25,188 nucleotides of DNA from NCBI GenBank assembly GCA_910588325.1, contig CAJUPP010000055.1, positions 1 to 25,188 of the forward strand. The letters run 5' to 3'. Numbering within the stretch: position 1 is the first letter of the stretch; the number at the start of each line of letters is the position of its first letter. Both the position numbers and the translations under genes were made by a program. The stretch comes from an uncultured Hungatella sp. (GTDB lineage Bacteria; Bacillota; Clostridia; Lachnospirales; Lachnospiraceae). Of the stretch, positions 1-8,181 are shown in pieces. The notes under the pieces are model-generated. The model made no database searches and was not told the origin of the DNA. It saw nothing but the letters and a program-made list of their open reading frames with translations.

Positions 1-72
1 CAGTATAGCAGAGAATCTGCTGCTTTGCACTACGTCATTTTTTGAGGCACTTACACTAAGGGCAGCCCCTTT

Positions 73-1839
73 TTAAAATACCGCCTTCACAACCTCCTGC
101 CTGTCCACGTCAATCACCCCGTATGTATTCAGCCGCAGTTTTGGGATCACCGGCAGGCTGACAAAGGCCAGGGTCATAAAGGGATCGATATCCTGGGAAA
201 TCCCCAGCCTGCGGGTAAGTATTTTCAGCTCCTCTAAGCGCCGGTCTGTCTCTTCCAGTGTCAACATTGACATAAGCCCTGCTACGGGGAGAGGAAGGTC
301 GCTAAGCACCTTTCCCTCCAGAGCTACGGCCAGGCCGCCCTGGTTTTCAAGTACCCGGTTTCCTGCCGCAAGCATATCTTCATCGGTTACTCCGGCCACC
401 ACAAGATTGTGGGAATCATGGCCGATGCTGGTAGCCACCGCCCCCTTTTTCAGGCCATACCTTCCAAGAAAGCCTAACCCCATGTGTCCTGTGCCGTGAT
501 GCCGCTCAAAGACTGCCAGCTTCACAACATCCTCCCGGACATCAACCCCCGGAGCAAAGCCGGGACTGTCTGTCCACTTCCGGATCCGTTCCTGGGTAGT
601 CAGTTCATGTGCCACAAGGTCAATTACCCGTTGGTTGGGGCCATGTTCTTTAAATTCCAGGCTGGAAAGGGTGATGGGAGACATATGGAAGGAATGAAAC
701 ACCCGGTCTTTTATGCCTGGATCCAGAAGATGAGGATCCCCGGCAGAGATACCGCCATCTATAAGCAGCCGCCCGCTTTCTGCTGCCAGCCAGCCCTCCT
801 TGTAGACGGCAGTCACTTTAACAGTTTTTAAATCATCGAAAATCACCAGATCTGCAAGATATCCGGGAGCCACCGCGCCTCTGTTCTTTAATCCGAAGAA
901 GCAGGCGGGGTTGTAGGTTCCCATCTTAATGGCCCTGACAGGATCCGCCCCCAGTTCCACAGCCTTACGGATAATGCCGTCAATATGGCCTCCCTGCAGA
1001 AGATCTCCCGGATGCTTATCGTCTGTCACCAGCATAGCCCTCTGATAATACGGAGGTTTAAATAGTTCTGTCAGAGCCTGGAGATTGTGGGCGGCGGTTC
1101 CCTGCCGGATCATGATCCACTGTCCGCTGGCCAGCTTTTCCAGCGCCTCCGCCATATGGGAGCATTCATGGTCTGATGCCACACCTGCTGCCACATATGC
1201 CTGCAGGGATTTTCCTGAGAGAAGAGGGGCGTGTCCGTCTATAAGCTTCCCTGTTGTAAGAGCCCCTGCGATTTTTTCAAGACACTGGTTATCCCCCTGT
1301 ATGGTGCCGTAAGAATTCATCATTTCCGCCAGCCCCAAAACCCTGGGCTCCCTGTAAAAAGGCGCCAAGTCAGCGGCACTCATCCGGGCGCCAGATTCAT
1401 CCAGATCTGTGCTGGGGACACAGGAGGGGAGCATGAAAAATACGTCCATACACAGGTTCTCTGTCTTTTTCAGCATGTACTCTATCCCTGCGGCTCCCGC
1501 CACATTTGTAATCTCATGAGGGTCGGTGACAACAGCTGTGGTCCCGTGAGGAAGAACCGCCCTCTCAAATTCGGCAGGCAGTACCATGGAGCTTTCCAGG
1601 TGGATGTGGCCGTCGATGAAGCCGGGGCATACATAGCTTCCCTTCAGATCAATCTCCTCTTCTCCTTCATATATGCCGGTGCCTGCAATATATCCGTCCT
1701 GGATGGCAATATCTGCTGTCATAACAGACTCGGTAAACACGTTTATGATGCGCGCATTTTTAAGAACCAGCCTGGCTTTTTTCTCCCCTGCTGCCACAGA
1801 GATTATTCTTTTAAGCCTGTCTTTAGGAAATTGAGTCAT
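73..1839 (-). CDS. ade: Adenine deaminase (AdeC family)
   Basis: It hydrolyses adenine to hypoxanthine and ammonia in the cytoplasm, a purine salvage step. The 588-residue protein has the usual length and layout of the family, an amidohydrolase-type metal-dependent enzyme. Near residue 75 is the metal-binding motif GFIDGHIHLESSM, followed by TTAVVTDPHEI, GHAPLLSG, SDHECS and VTDDKHPGDLL, all typical of AdeC. The C-terminal part (from about residue 430) carries the GHDSHNLVVAG segment also seen in this family. The ATG at 1839 is preceded on the minus strand by AAGGAGG, about 10 nt away. A near-consensus promoter lies about 100 bp upstream of the start. It stands alone and is divergent from the sugar-use locus. 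I see no purine riboswitch in its leader. The assignment is by motif recognition and is strong. Confidence 0.95.
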   Translation of the reverse strand: MTQFPKDRLKRIISVAAGEKKARLVLKNARIINVFTESVMTADIAIQDGYIAGTGIYEGEEEIDLKGSYVCPGFIDGHIHLESSMVLPAEFERAVLPHGTTAVVTDPHEITNVAGAAGIEYMLKKTENLCMDVFFMLPSCVPSTDLDESGARMSAADLAPFYREPRVLGLAEMMNSYGTIQGDNQCLEKIAGALTTGKLIDGHAPLLSGKSLQAYVAAGVASDHECSHMAEALEKLASGQWIMIRQGTAAHNLQALTELFKPPYYQRAMLVTDDKHPGDLLQGGHIDGIIRKAVELGADPVRAIKMGTYNPACFFGLKNRGAVAPGYLADLVIFDDLKTVKVTAVYKEGWLAAESGRLLIDGGISAGDPHLLDPGIKDRVFHSFHMSPITLSSLEFKEHGPNQRVIDLVAHELTTQERIRKWTDSPGFAPGVDVREDVVKLAVFERHHGTGHMGLGFLGRYGLKKGAVATSIGHDSHNLVVAGVTDEDMLAAGNRVLENQGGLAVALEGKVLSDLPLPVAGLMSMLTLEETDRRLEELKILTRRLGISQDIDPFMTLAFVSLPVIPKLRLNTYGVIDVDRQEVVKAVF

Positions 1840-1884
1840 CCTTTGAGCCCTCCTTGTTATGTATTTGCTTTTGTGCTATTTTAA

Positions 1885-1925
1885 CTAATATAAATTTTAA
1901 AATACAAATAAAATAGTAATATTAG
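1885..1925. repeat. Inverted repeat in the adenine deaminase leader
   Basis: CTAATAT (1885-1891) and ATATTAG (1919-1925) are perfect reverse complements. Between them lies the 10-bp palindrome ATTTTAAAAT (1894-1903). The pair sits between the predicted transcription start and the ribosome site, so it could be an operator or a weak leader hairpin. The stretch is almost all A and T, so chance is a real alternative. Confidence 0.35.
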
Positions 1926-1941
1926 ATAAAAAATTTGTTTA

Positions 1942-1969
1942 ATTATATCATTTTATGCGTTGCTGTCAA
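1942..1969 (-). promoter_or_regulatory. Sigma-A promoter of the adenine deaminase gene
   Basis: On the minus strand TTGACA (1969-1964) is followed by a 16-bp spacer and TATAAT (1947-1942). A TG one base before the -10 makes an extended -10. Transcription would start near 1935, giving a leader of about 95 nt before the ATG at 1839. Both hexamers match consensus perfectly. Confidence 0.8.
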
Positions 1970-2114
1970 TAGATTAAGAAAAGAAAGTTTTTGAAAAAAA
2001 TGTGGATATTTTTTGGCCAATCAGGCGGAAATCATAGGATATGGGGATTGACAATAACATCTGCACATCCGTTTTTACGGCTTTTTACATGTCTGAGGAC
2101 AGCGCAAAGGAAAA

Positions 2115-2131
2115 TATGATGACAGATCATA
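2115..2131. repeat. Inverted repeat upstream of the sugar-permease promoter
   Basis: TATGAT (2115-2120) and ATCATA (2126-2131) form a perfect 6-bp dyad with a 5-bp spacer, 32 bp upstream of the predicted extended -10 at 2164-2172. This is where an activator of the locus could bind, but AraC-type proteins usually bind direct repeats, so the link is only positional. Confidence 0.3.
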
Positions 2132-2163
2132 AAATCGGAAGATAGCAGGCCATAGCCGATACA

Positions 2164-2172
2164 TGATATAGT
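2164..2172 (+). promoter_or_regulatory. Extended -10 promoter element of the sugar-use operon
   Basis: TGATATAGT matches the extended -10 form TGnTATAAT with one change. No good -35 hexamer lies 16-18 bp upstream, which would fit a promoter that needs an activator. It lies 32 bp before the ATG at 2204, leaving room for the GAAAGGGGG ribosome site (2182-2190). The same motif with a similar right flank occurs before the regulator gene at 5781-5789. Confidence 0.45.
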
Positions 2173-2203
2173 AAGGCAGAAGAAAGGGGGAATCAAATTA
2201 TTT

Positions 2204-3139
2204 ATGGACAGCAGCAAAAAAACAGGGAATTCATTGGGCAAAACTTTGGCTAAGGAATTCAAAAGGAACTGGGTTCTGTATGTGATGATGGTTCCGGCAT
2301 TGATTTATTTCTTGTTATACTGTTATTTTCCAATGTTTGGACTGGTCATCGCCTTTCAGGATTACCGGGTCGGAGATCCATTTTTGGGAGGGAAATTTGT
2401 AGGCTTTAAGCACTTTACCGATTTTTTCCAGAGCTATTACTTCGGAAGGCTGTTAAAGAATACATTTCTTTTAAGTATGGGAGTCCTGATCTTTGGATAC
2501 CCGGTGCCGCTTATCTTTGCTCTCCTGTTAAACGAAGTGCGTCATCTTAAGTTTAAGAAACTGGCCCAGACAATCACGTATCTGCCTCATTTTATCAGTC
2601 TGGTGGTAATCTGCGGCCTGATTCTGGACTTTACCAAGATGGACGGACTGATTAACACCCTTATAAAGGCCTGCGGCGGAGAGCCTATTCCCTTTATGTC
2701 AAAACCGGAATGGTTCAAGCCAGTGTATATCATCTCTGATATATGGTCCAGCTTTGGGTGGAACAGCATCATCTTTATTGCAGCCCTCCTGGGCATTGAT
2801 CAGGAGCAGTACGAGGCAGCGTCCCTGGACGGGGCAGGCAGATTAAAGAAGATTCTTTACATATCCATTCCTGGAATCACGCCGGTGATTATGACCACGC
2901 TTCTGATGCGTCTGGGGCGCGTGATGTCCCTGGGATTTGAGAAGGTATTTAACCTGTACAACGCGTCCACCTATGAAACGGCTGATATTATTTCTACCTT
3001 TGTGTACCGTCAGGGTATCTTAAATGCAAACTACAGCTCGGCTGCGGCTATCGGTTTGTTCAATGCGGTGATAAACCTGGCGCTTGTGATGGCAGCCAAC
3101 CGGATAAGCAAGAAACTGACGGAAAGCAGTCTATGGTAA
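2204..3139 (+). CDS. Carbohydrate ABC transporter permease, LplB type
   Basis: First membrane subunit of a CUT1-family sugar importer, pairing with the next gene to form the channel in the cytoplasmic membrane. The 311 residues show about six hydrophobic segments, the first at about residues 24-50 and the last at about 280-303. The EAA loop that docks the ATPase is clear at residues 204-210 (EAASLDG). The opening pattern, a short basic tail then a helix ending in FPMFGLVIAFQDY, is typical of the LplB/YtcP-adjacent permeases of Firmicutes. The ribosome site GAAAGGGGG is 13 nt from the ATG, slightly long. It is the first gene of the operon and overlaps or abuts the next gene depending on that gene's start. 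The substrate cannot be read from the sequence. Confidence 0.92.
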   Translation: MDSSKKTGNSLGKTLAKEFKRNWVLYVMMVPALIYFLLYCYFPMFGLVIAFQDYRVGDPFLGGKFVGFKHFTDFFQSYYFGRLLKNTFLLSMGVLIFGYPVPLIFALLLNEVRHLKFKKLAQTITYLPHFISLVVICGLILDFTKMDGLINTLIKACGGEPIPFMSKPEWFKPVYIISDIWSSFGWNSIIFIAALLGIDQEQYEAASLDGAGRLKKILYISIPGITPVIMTTLLMRLGRVMSLGFEKVFNLYNASTYETADIISTFVYRQGILNANYSSAAAIGLFNAVINLALVMAANRISKKLTESSLW

Positions 3140-3150
3140 GGGGGCAGATT

Positions 3151-4029
3151 ATGAGAACAGGGAAAACACTAAAAAAATTCGGACTCTCGGATTGCGTTAT
3201 CTATGCTATAATTCTGCTGCTGATGATTGCCACGCTGTATCCGGTGTGGTACGTGGCCATGGCTTCTGTCAGCGATCCGGTAAAGGCATACCAGTCAGGA
3301 GGCGTGCTTGTAATACCTAAGGGAATCCAGTGGGGCGGATATCGGCATGTGATGGACAATAAGGAGATCTGGAGCGGATATGGAAATACGATTTTTTACA
3401 CGGTAGCAGCTACATTCCTGAACGTGGTGCTGACGGCAGCTCTGGCCTACCCGTTATCAAAAAAGAAGCTGATGCTTCGCAAACCTATCACCATGTTTAT
3501 TATGTTTACCATGTTTTTTAACGGAGGCATGATCCCTACCTATCTTGTGATGAATAAGATAGGAATTTTAAACACCAGGGCGGCGGTAATTCTGCCAGGA
3601 CTGGTCAGCGTGTTCAATTTCATTATTATGAGAACCAATTTTGAAGCCATACCGGAGAGCCTGGAGGAATCTGCGTATCTGGACGGAGCCGATGACTGGA
3701 CGATCTTCTGGAAGATTATTATGCCTTTGAGTAAATCGACTCTGGCAATGATGGTTCTGTTCTACGGGGTACAGCATTGGAGCAGCTGGTTTAATGAGAT
3801 GCTGTATTTAAGAGACCGTGGATTGTGGCCTCTGGCACTGATTACCAGAGAAATTATCATTAACAGCAGTACGGGAGTTGCAGCCGAAAGCGGCACAATG
3901 ACCATGGAAATGTCTGAGAACATCAAATATTGTACCATTATGGTGACTACACTTCCGATTCTGTGCCTCTATCCGTTCTTACAGAAATATTTTGTGAAGG
4001 GACAGATGGCCGGAGCGGTGAAAGGGTAA
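3151..4029 (+). CDS. Carbohydrate ABC transporter permease, YtcP/LplC type
   Basis: Second CUT1 permease, forming the heterodimeric channel with the upstream protein. It is 292 residues from the ATG at 3151. An in-frame ATG at 3133 also exists, but TAAGGGGG at 3137-3144 lies 6 nt before 3151 and would sit inside the longer version, so 3151 is preferred. The EAA loop reads EESAYLDGADDW at about residues 172-183. The protein begins with a basic stretch and the helix IIGLLMIATLYPVWYV-like pattern, and ends with the short cytoplasmic tail KYFVKGQMAGAVKG, which is characteristic of YtcP-type subunits. Its start lies 11 nt after the first permease's stop codon, so the two are almost certainly co-translated. 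No ATPase gene follows, as is common in this family. Confidence 0.9.
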   Translation: MRTGKTLKKFGLSDCVIYAIILLLMIATLYPVWYVAMASVSDPVKAYQSGGVLVIPKGIQWGGYRHVMDNKEIWSGYGNTIFYTVAATFLNVVLTAALAYPLSKKKLMLRKPITMFIMFTMFFNGGMIPTYLVMNKIGILNTRAAVILPGLVSVFNFIIMRTNFEAIPESLEESAYLDGADDWTIFWKIIMPLSKSTLAMMVLFYGVQHWSSWFNEMLYLRDRGLWPLALITREIIINSSTGVAAESGTMTMEMSENIKYCTIMVTTLPILCLYPFLQKYFVKGQMAGAVKG

Positions 4030-4071
4030 GGGAGAGGAAAAACAAAGATAGAAATACAGCAATTATGAGAA

Positions 4072-5733
4072 ATGAAGCTGAGAAAAACAGTGGGAGTTAT
4101 GATTACCGTTTCCATGATTGCAGGGCTTGCAGGATGTGGATCATCCGGCAGTAATGGGGCAAAGGATCAGAGCCAGGCAGAAGGAGGTGGTTTGCAGGAT
4201 ACCCAGGCCGGCGGGGAATTTACAGGAGAGCCTGTGGAGGCATCCTATCCTCTGACTTCCGAGAAAAAGCAGCTGACCGTTTACGCAAAGAACAGCAATT
4301 CCAGTGTCTTAAGCAGCTATCAGGAGATCCAGGCTTTTGAGAAGGCGGCGGAAACCTTGGGAGTAGAGCTGGTATGGACCCATCCGGTGGCAGGAAGCGA
4401 GACGGATCAGTATAACCTGATGATTGCCTCCCAGGAACTTCCGGACATTATTTTCTGGGATTTTTCCAGCACCTCCACAAAGCTGACCGGACTCATAGAC
4501 AATGGAAGCGCCATTGATATGGATTCCCTGATTCGCCAGTATGCCCCCAATTATCTGAAGGCTTTGGAGACGGAGGAGGAGATTATGAGGCAGGCGCTGA
4601 CCGATGAGGGGAAATTTGCTGCCATGTATAAGCTGGAGCCGACACCAGCCCGCCTGGTTACCGCCGGCCCGCTGATGCGCAAAGATCTTCTGGAACAGTA
4701 TGGCCTTGAAGTCCCGGTTACCATAGAAGACTGGTATAAGAACTTAAAGACATTTAAAGAGAACGGGATGCAGGCCCCTCTGACTGTCTCCAACAGTGAA
4801 CCCAGAACATCCCTTTATTTCACCATGTCCGCCTTTCAGACATATTATTCTTTCTACATAGATCCGGATACCGGCAAGATAGCTTATGGACCCATTACGG
4901 AAAACTACAGAGAATGGTTAAGGGAGATGAAACGCTGGTATGGCGAGGGCCTGATCGATCCGGAGTATACGGCAACGGACCGAAAGACGTTAGCCAGCAA
5001 CATGACAGGCGGAAAGAGCGGTGCAACCATGGGATTGCTGTCTGCAACCATAGGGAATCTGACCTCAACGGCAAGAACTCAAAACCCGGATTATGAACTG
5101 GTTGGCTGCCCCTGGCCGGTAAAGGCAGAGGGGGACACGCCATACGTTATTAATTATGAGGCAGCTGTGCGGGTAGGCGGTATGGGTGCTGTGGTTACCT
5201 CCAGCTGTCAGGAACCGGTTTTGGCAGTGCAGGTGCTTGATTACTTTTACAGCGAAGAAGGACAGGATTTGCTGAATTGGGGAATCGAGGGCGTGACGTA
5301 TGAGAAGGATGGCAGCAATAACAAGAAGTTTACAGATGGGATCATGAAGGAGGCTTCCGGCAAGACACCTTCTGAGGCAATAGCCCCTTATACAATCCCG
5401 GCCCTGGGATTCACAAAGATGATGGATTATGATGCTTGGGCAGCCATTAACTTAAGCCTTCCGGAACAGTTTGAGGCCAATAAAGTTTGGGCAGAAGGCA
5501 GTACAGGCATGATGCTGCCAAATCTGGAGCTGACCAGTGAAAAGAATGACGAGTACAACAAGATTATGAATGAGATTAAGACCTATGTGGATGAAAACCA
5601 GATTAAATTTATTACAGGCGCCCTGGACGTGGACAGTGATTTCGAAAAGTATGTGGACCAGATTAAGAAAATGAAAATTGAGACGGCTGCAGCCTACATG
5701 CAGGAAGCTTACGATGCCTACAAAAACCGATAA
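4072..5733 (+). CDS. Extracellular sugar-binding lipoprotein of the ABC importer
   Basis: Substrate-binding protein that captures the sugar outside the cell and delivers it to the two permeases. It is 553 residues, normal for the large LplA/YtcQ-type binding proteins. The N-terminus is a lipoprotein signal: KLRK basic start, hydrophobic core, and lipobox LAGC with the lipid-anchor cysteine at residue 22, followed by a Ser/Gly/Gln-rich linker to about residue 50. The body has the family feel of a family-1 binding protein (LPDIIFWDF near residue 125, then a lobe rich in Tyr/Trp). The start at 4072 is forced because an in-frame stop (TGA, 4066-4068) lies just upstream. No good ribosome site is visible: the nearest purine-rich run, GGGAGAGGA at 4030-4038, is over 30 nt away. 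Third gene of the operon, 42 nt after the second permease. Confidence 0.9.
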   Translation: MKLRKTVGVMITVSMIAGLAGCGSSGSNGAKDQSQAEGGGLQDTQAGGEFTGEPVEASYPLTSEKKQLTVYAKNSNSSVLSSYQEIQAFEKAAETLGVELVWTHPVAGSETDQYNLMIASQELPDIIFWDFSSTSTKLTGLIDNGSAIDMDSLIRQYAPNYLKALETEEEIMRQALTDEGKFAAMYKLEPTPARLVTAGPLMRKDLLEQYGLEVPVTIEDWYKNLKTFKENGMQAPLTVSNSEPRTSLYFTMSAFQTYYSFYIDPDTGKIAYGPITENYREWLREMKRWYGEGLIDPEYTATDRKTLASNMTGGKSGATMGLLSATIGNLTSTARTQNPDYELVGCPWPVKAEGDTPYVINYEAAVRVGGMGAVVTSSCQEPVLAVQVLDYFYSEEGQDLLNWGIEGVTYEKDGSNNKKFTDGIMKEASGKTPSEAIAPYTIPALGFTKMMDYDAWAAINLSLPEQFEANKVWAEGSTGMMLPNLELTSEKNDEYNKIMNEIKTYVDENQIKFITGALDVDSDFEKYVDQIKKMKIETAAAYMQEAYDAYKNR

Positions 5734-5760
5734 AGGTTTCCTTCCTTTGAAAAACGCCTC

Positions 5761-5789
5761 TGGACGGAAGTGCTAAACTCTGTTATAGT
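5761..5789 (+). promoter_or_regulatory. Possible internal promoter before the AraC-type regulator
   Basis: TGGACG (5761-5766), a 17-bp spacer, and TATAGT (5784-5789) with a TG at 5781-5782 form a plausible extended -10 promoter, matching 4/6 and 5/6 of consensus. Transcription would begin near 5796, which favours translation from the ATG at 5825 rather than 5801. Confidence 0.45.
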
Positions 5790-5800
5790 AGGGCTGTAGA

Positions 5801-8164
5801 ATGAGACGCAAACGGGAAATACAGATGAGTAAGGAAAATGAGAACAGGAAAAATCTACGCAGCCGGCATTTCCTGACACGGTTGATGGCCTCTTTCGGAA
5901 TCATGCTGATTCTGCCGGTATTTCTGGCAGTGGTGAATTATCTGTGGTCCAGAAATGTGCTGGAAAAGGAAACTATCCGATACAACCAGGCGATGCTGGA
6001 TCAGGCTCAGGCTGTGATCGATGAGAAGCTGCAGGGAATCCAGCTGTACGCGTTTGAATTGTCGCAGAATGATTCCCTGAATCCTTTTTTAAGAGAAAAT
6101 CAGATGGAGCAGGGGGAGCTGCTGGTGGAGGTGGAACGGGTAAAAAAACAGCTGCAGCGGTTTATGGCCCTCTATCCGAGAGTGGAAAGCGCAGTGGTCT
6201 ATTCTGTCGGCCAGCAGGCAGGAGTCTCTGGCCTGGGTGCCTGTTTTGAAAAGTGGCCGGAAGCAGCGGTAAGGCTTCTGCGGGGGAATACAGATCAGTG
6301 GCGTGAGACAGAATTTTCTGGGCTGGAGCATGAGATCATCAGGTATCTTGAGACAGAAAATCTGTATTGCAGTTTTGTGGAGTTCCAGGAGCCCGGGGGA
6401 GAAAAGAGAGTGCTTCTGGTTCACAGCCTTCCCATATGGAGCAGCGGCGTATCCTATGACGGCGTGCTGGTGGCTGAGATCGATATGGGGGGGCTTTTGG
6501 AGGCGGCCGGAGGTTTTATAGAGGAGTCAGGAGGAGCTTTTGGAATTGTTGACCGGGACGGAAAAGTGGTGGCTGACATCGGGAGAGAGGAGCTGCTTTT
6601 GAAGATCTCCGGTCCGTCTCTTCAGACAGGCAGGATAAAGGACAATCACAGCTATTATCTCACAGCGGTACAGAAGTGTGCGGTCAACAGCTGGAGCTAT
6701 GTGATGATCCAGCCGGATACCTTGTTTGTTACAAAGCTGCGCAATAACCGGAATTTTACCCTGCTTATGCTGGCGCTTCTTCTGCTTCTGGGAGGATTTC
6801 TTGCATATGCACTGGGCAGAACCAATTACAGGCCGGTAAAGCTGATTATGGATAAGCTGAAATCCCGGAGAGACCGGATGGGTGAAAGCGATGGAGACGG
6901 CGATGAATTTTTATACATTGAGCGGGTTCTTGACGAGATGACAAAATCAGTTCAGGAGGTTCAGGCCGTTATGGAAAAGCAGATGCCAAAGATCCGCAGC
7001 GGCATGCTCCAGAGCCTTCTAAACAATACGGTGACTGATTATGACGAGTTTCTGCGCAGGATGAAGGAATGCGGCATTTCCTATGAAGAAGGCGCATATA
7101 CAGTGGCAGTTGTGCATGTGCAGCAGTTTCCCGCAAAGCAGCTGGAGAAGCAGGCATTGCTAAAGGCGCTGCTGTGGGAACTTTTGAGGGAGACCATGGG
7201 CAGTCAGTTTCTTCGCAGCACAGTGGAAATGTCCGATGACAATCTTGTCTCGGTCATCAATGGTCAGCCAGAACATCTCAAGGAAGAGATACAGGAGTGT
7301 TTACAGGTGTTTATGAGCCGATCCAGAAAAGAACTGCAGATTCTTTTGATGATCGCCGTAGGGGATCCGGTGGAGCGGCTGGAAGAGCTGCCGGCTGTCT
7401 GTCAGCAGACCATGGCTATGCTGTGGAATCAAAGGGGACAAGAGAATTTCGGAGAAATTTTGACCATCGAGAAAAAAGAAATGTTTCGCCTTTATTACTG
7501 CCCGGCCGAGGTTAGGAACCGGATCAGCAGTTATGTGATGGCAGGGAAGGAAGAACTGGCCTGCAAGATTCTGGATGAAAACTACCATGAGAATTTTGAC
7601 AACCGGAGAGTAACCCGGGTGGTGGCAGTCAGCTATTTTATCATGCTCATCGACACGATTCTCAACTGTTATTCTGTATCAGAAGAAGAGAAGCAGAAGC
7701 TATGGGATAAGTGCAATCCGGTTGCAGCCCTTTTAGCGGAGGAGACTCCTGAGGCTATGGTGATGATCGTAAAGGGCTTTGCTCAGATGGTGGGCCATTA
7801 TATACGCCAGCGGATGGAGAATCATACAGACAGCATGAAGTACCGGATCTTAAAGTATATTCGGGAACAGTATACAAGCAATGATTTAAGCCTGTCTTAT
7901 GTGGCAGATCATTTCCTTATCACCCCTAATTACCTGTCCGCCTTTTTCAAAGAGCAGGTGGGAGACACATTTTTAAATTATTTAACAGGGCTGCGGCTGG
8001 GACAGGCCAGACAGCTTTTGATAGAGACGGACTATGCGGTAAACGTGATCGCAGAGAAGGTAGGATATGCCAGCGCCAATACATTTATCAGGACATTCAA
8101 GAAGGTGGAGAACATGACACCTGGAGAATACCGGGAGTATGCAAGGCAGCGGGCGAAATTATAG
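5801..8164 (+). CDS. Membrane-bound AraC-family sensor-regulator
   Basis: A one-protein sensor and transcription factor that probably controls this sugar locus. The 787 residues run in order: short cytoplasmic tail; membrane helix at about 28-48 (MLILPVFLAVVNYLW); an extracellular sensor region of about 265 residues; second helix at about 317-338 (LLMLALLLLLGGFLAYALG); a cytoplasmic linker and middle region; and an AraC/XylS double helix-turn-helix at about 681-787. The last contains LSYVADHFLITPNYLSAFFK and ends in the classic MTPGEYREYA. This build is common in Firmicutes sugar loci, where it replaces a YesM/YesN two-component pair. No receiver domain is present. Alternative starts are 5801 and 5825; both have weak ribosome sites, and the upstream -10 favours 5825. 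It lies 67 nt after the binding-protein gene and 17 nt before the glycosidase. Confidence 0.88.
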   Translation: MRRKREIQMSKENENRKNLRSRHFLTRLMASFGIMLILPVFLAVVNYLWSRNVLEKETIRYNQAMLDQAQAVIDEKLQGIQLYAFELSQNDSLNPFLRENQMEQGELLVEVERVKKQLQRFMALYPRVESAVVYSVGQQAGVSGLGACFEKWPEAAVRLLRGNTDQWRETEFSGLEHEIIRYLETENLYCSFVEFQEPGGEKRVLLVHSLPIWSSGVSYDGVLVAEIDMGGLLEAAGGFIEESGGAFGIVDRDGKVVADIGREELLLKISGPSLQTGRIKDNHSYYLTAVQKCAVNSWSYVMIQPDTLFVTKLRNNRNFTLLMLALLLLLGGFLAYALGRTNYRPVKLIMDKLKSRRDRMGESDGDGDEFLYIERVLDEMTKSVQEVQAVMEKQMPKIRSGMLQSLLNNTVTDYDEFLRRMKECGISYEEGAYTVAVVHVQQFPAKQLEKQALLKALLWELLRETMGSQFLRSTVEMSDDNLVSVINGQPEHLKEEIQECLQVFMSRSRKELQILLMIAVGDPVERLEELPAVCQQTMAMLWNQRGQENFGEILTIEKKEMFRLYYCPAEVRNRISSYVMAGKEELACKILDENYHENFDNRRVTRVVAVSYFIMLIDTILNCYSVSEEEKQKLWDKCNPVAALLAEETPEAMVMIVKGFAQMVGHYIRQRMENHTDSMKYRILKYIREQYTSNDLSLSYVADHFLITPNYLSAFFKEQVGDTFLNYLTGLRLGQARQLLIETDYAVNVIAEKVGYASANTFIRTFKKVENMTPGEYREYARQRAKL

Positions 8165-8181
8165 CAGGAGGAGGGATACAA

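Larger units (their letters stand above)
1840..2203. other. Divergent AT-rich intergenic region
   Basis: This 364-bp stretch separates the divergent adenine deaminase and sugar-permease genes. It holds the deaminase promoter (1942-1969), an inverted repeat CTAATAT/ATATTAG (1885-1891 and 1919-1925) around a palindrome ATTTTAAAAT (1894-1903), an inverted repeat TATGAT/ATCATA (2115-2120 and 2126-2131), and an extended -10 (2164-2172). A TTGACA at 2048-2053 has no convincing -10 at the right distance. I see no protein gene or known riboswitch in it. Confidence 0.7.

Noticed and set aside
7..21. AGCAGA/TCTGCT hairpin as terminator of the adenine deaminase gene
   Set aside because: Stem of 6 bp with no T run on the minus strand.
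58..76. Short hairpin AAGGG/CCCTT followed by T residues at the left edge, as a plus-strand terminator
   Set aside because: Only a 5-bp stem, it overlaps the stop region of the deaminase gene, and no plus-strand gene is seen before it.
484..1884. Plus-strand frames opposite the adenine deaminase gene
   Set aside because: They lie antisense to an intact, well-recognised gene, have no ribosome sites and resemble no protein family.
1840..1935. Purine riboswitch in the adenine deaminase leader
   Set aside because: The leader is nearly all A and T, with no conserved purine-aptamer loops or three-helix layout visible.
2032..2262. Minus-strand frame of 76 residues in the intergenic region
   Set aside because: It overlaps the promoter and start of the first permease and has no ribosome site or recognisable sequence.
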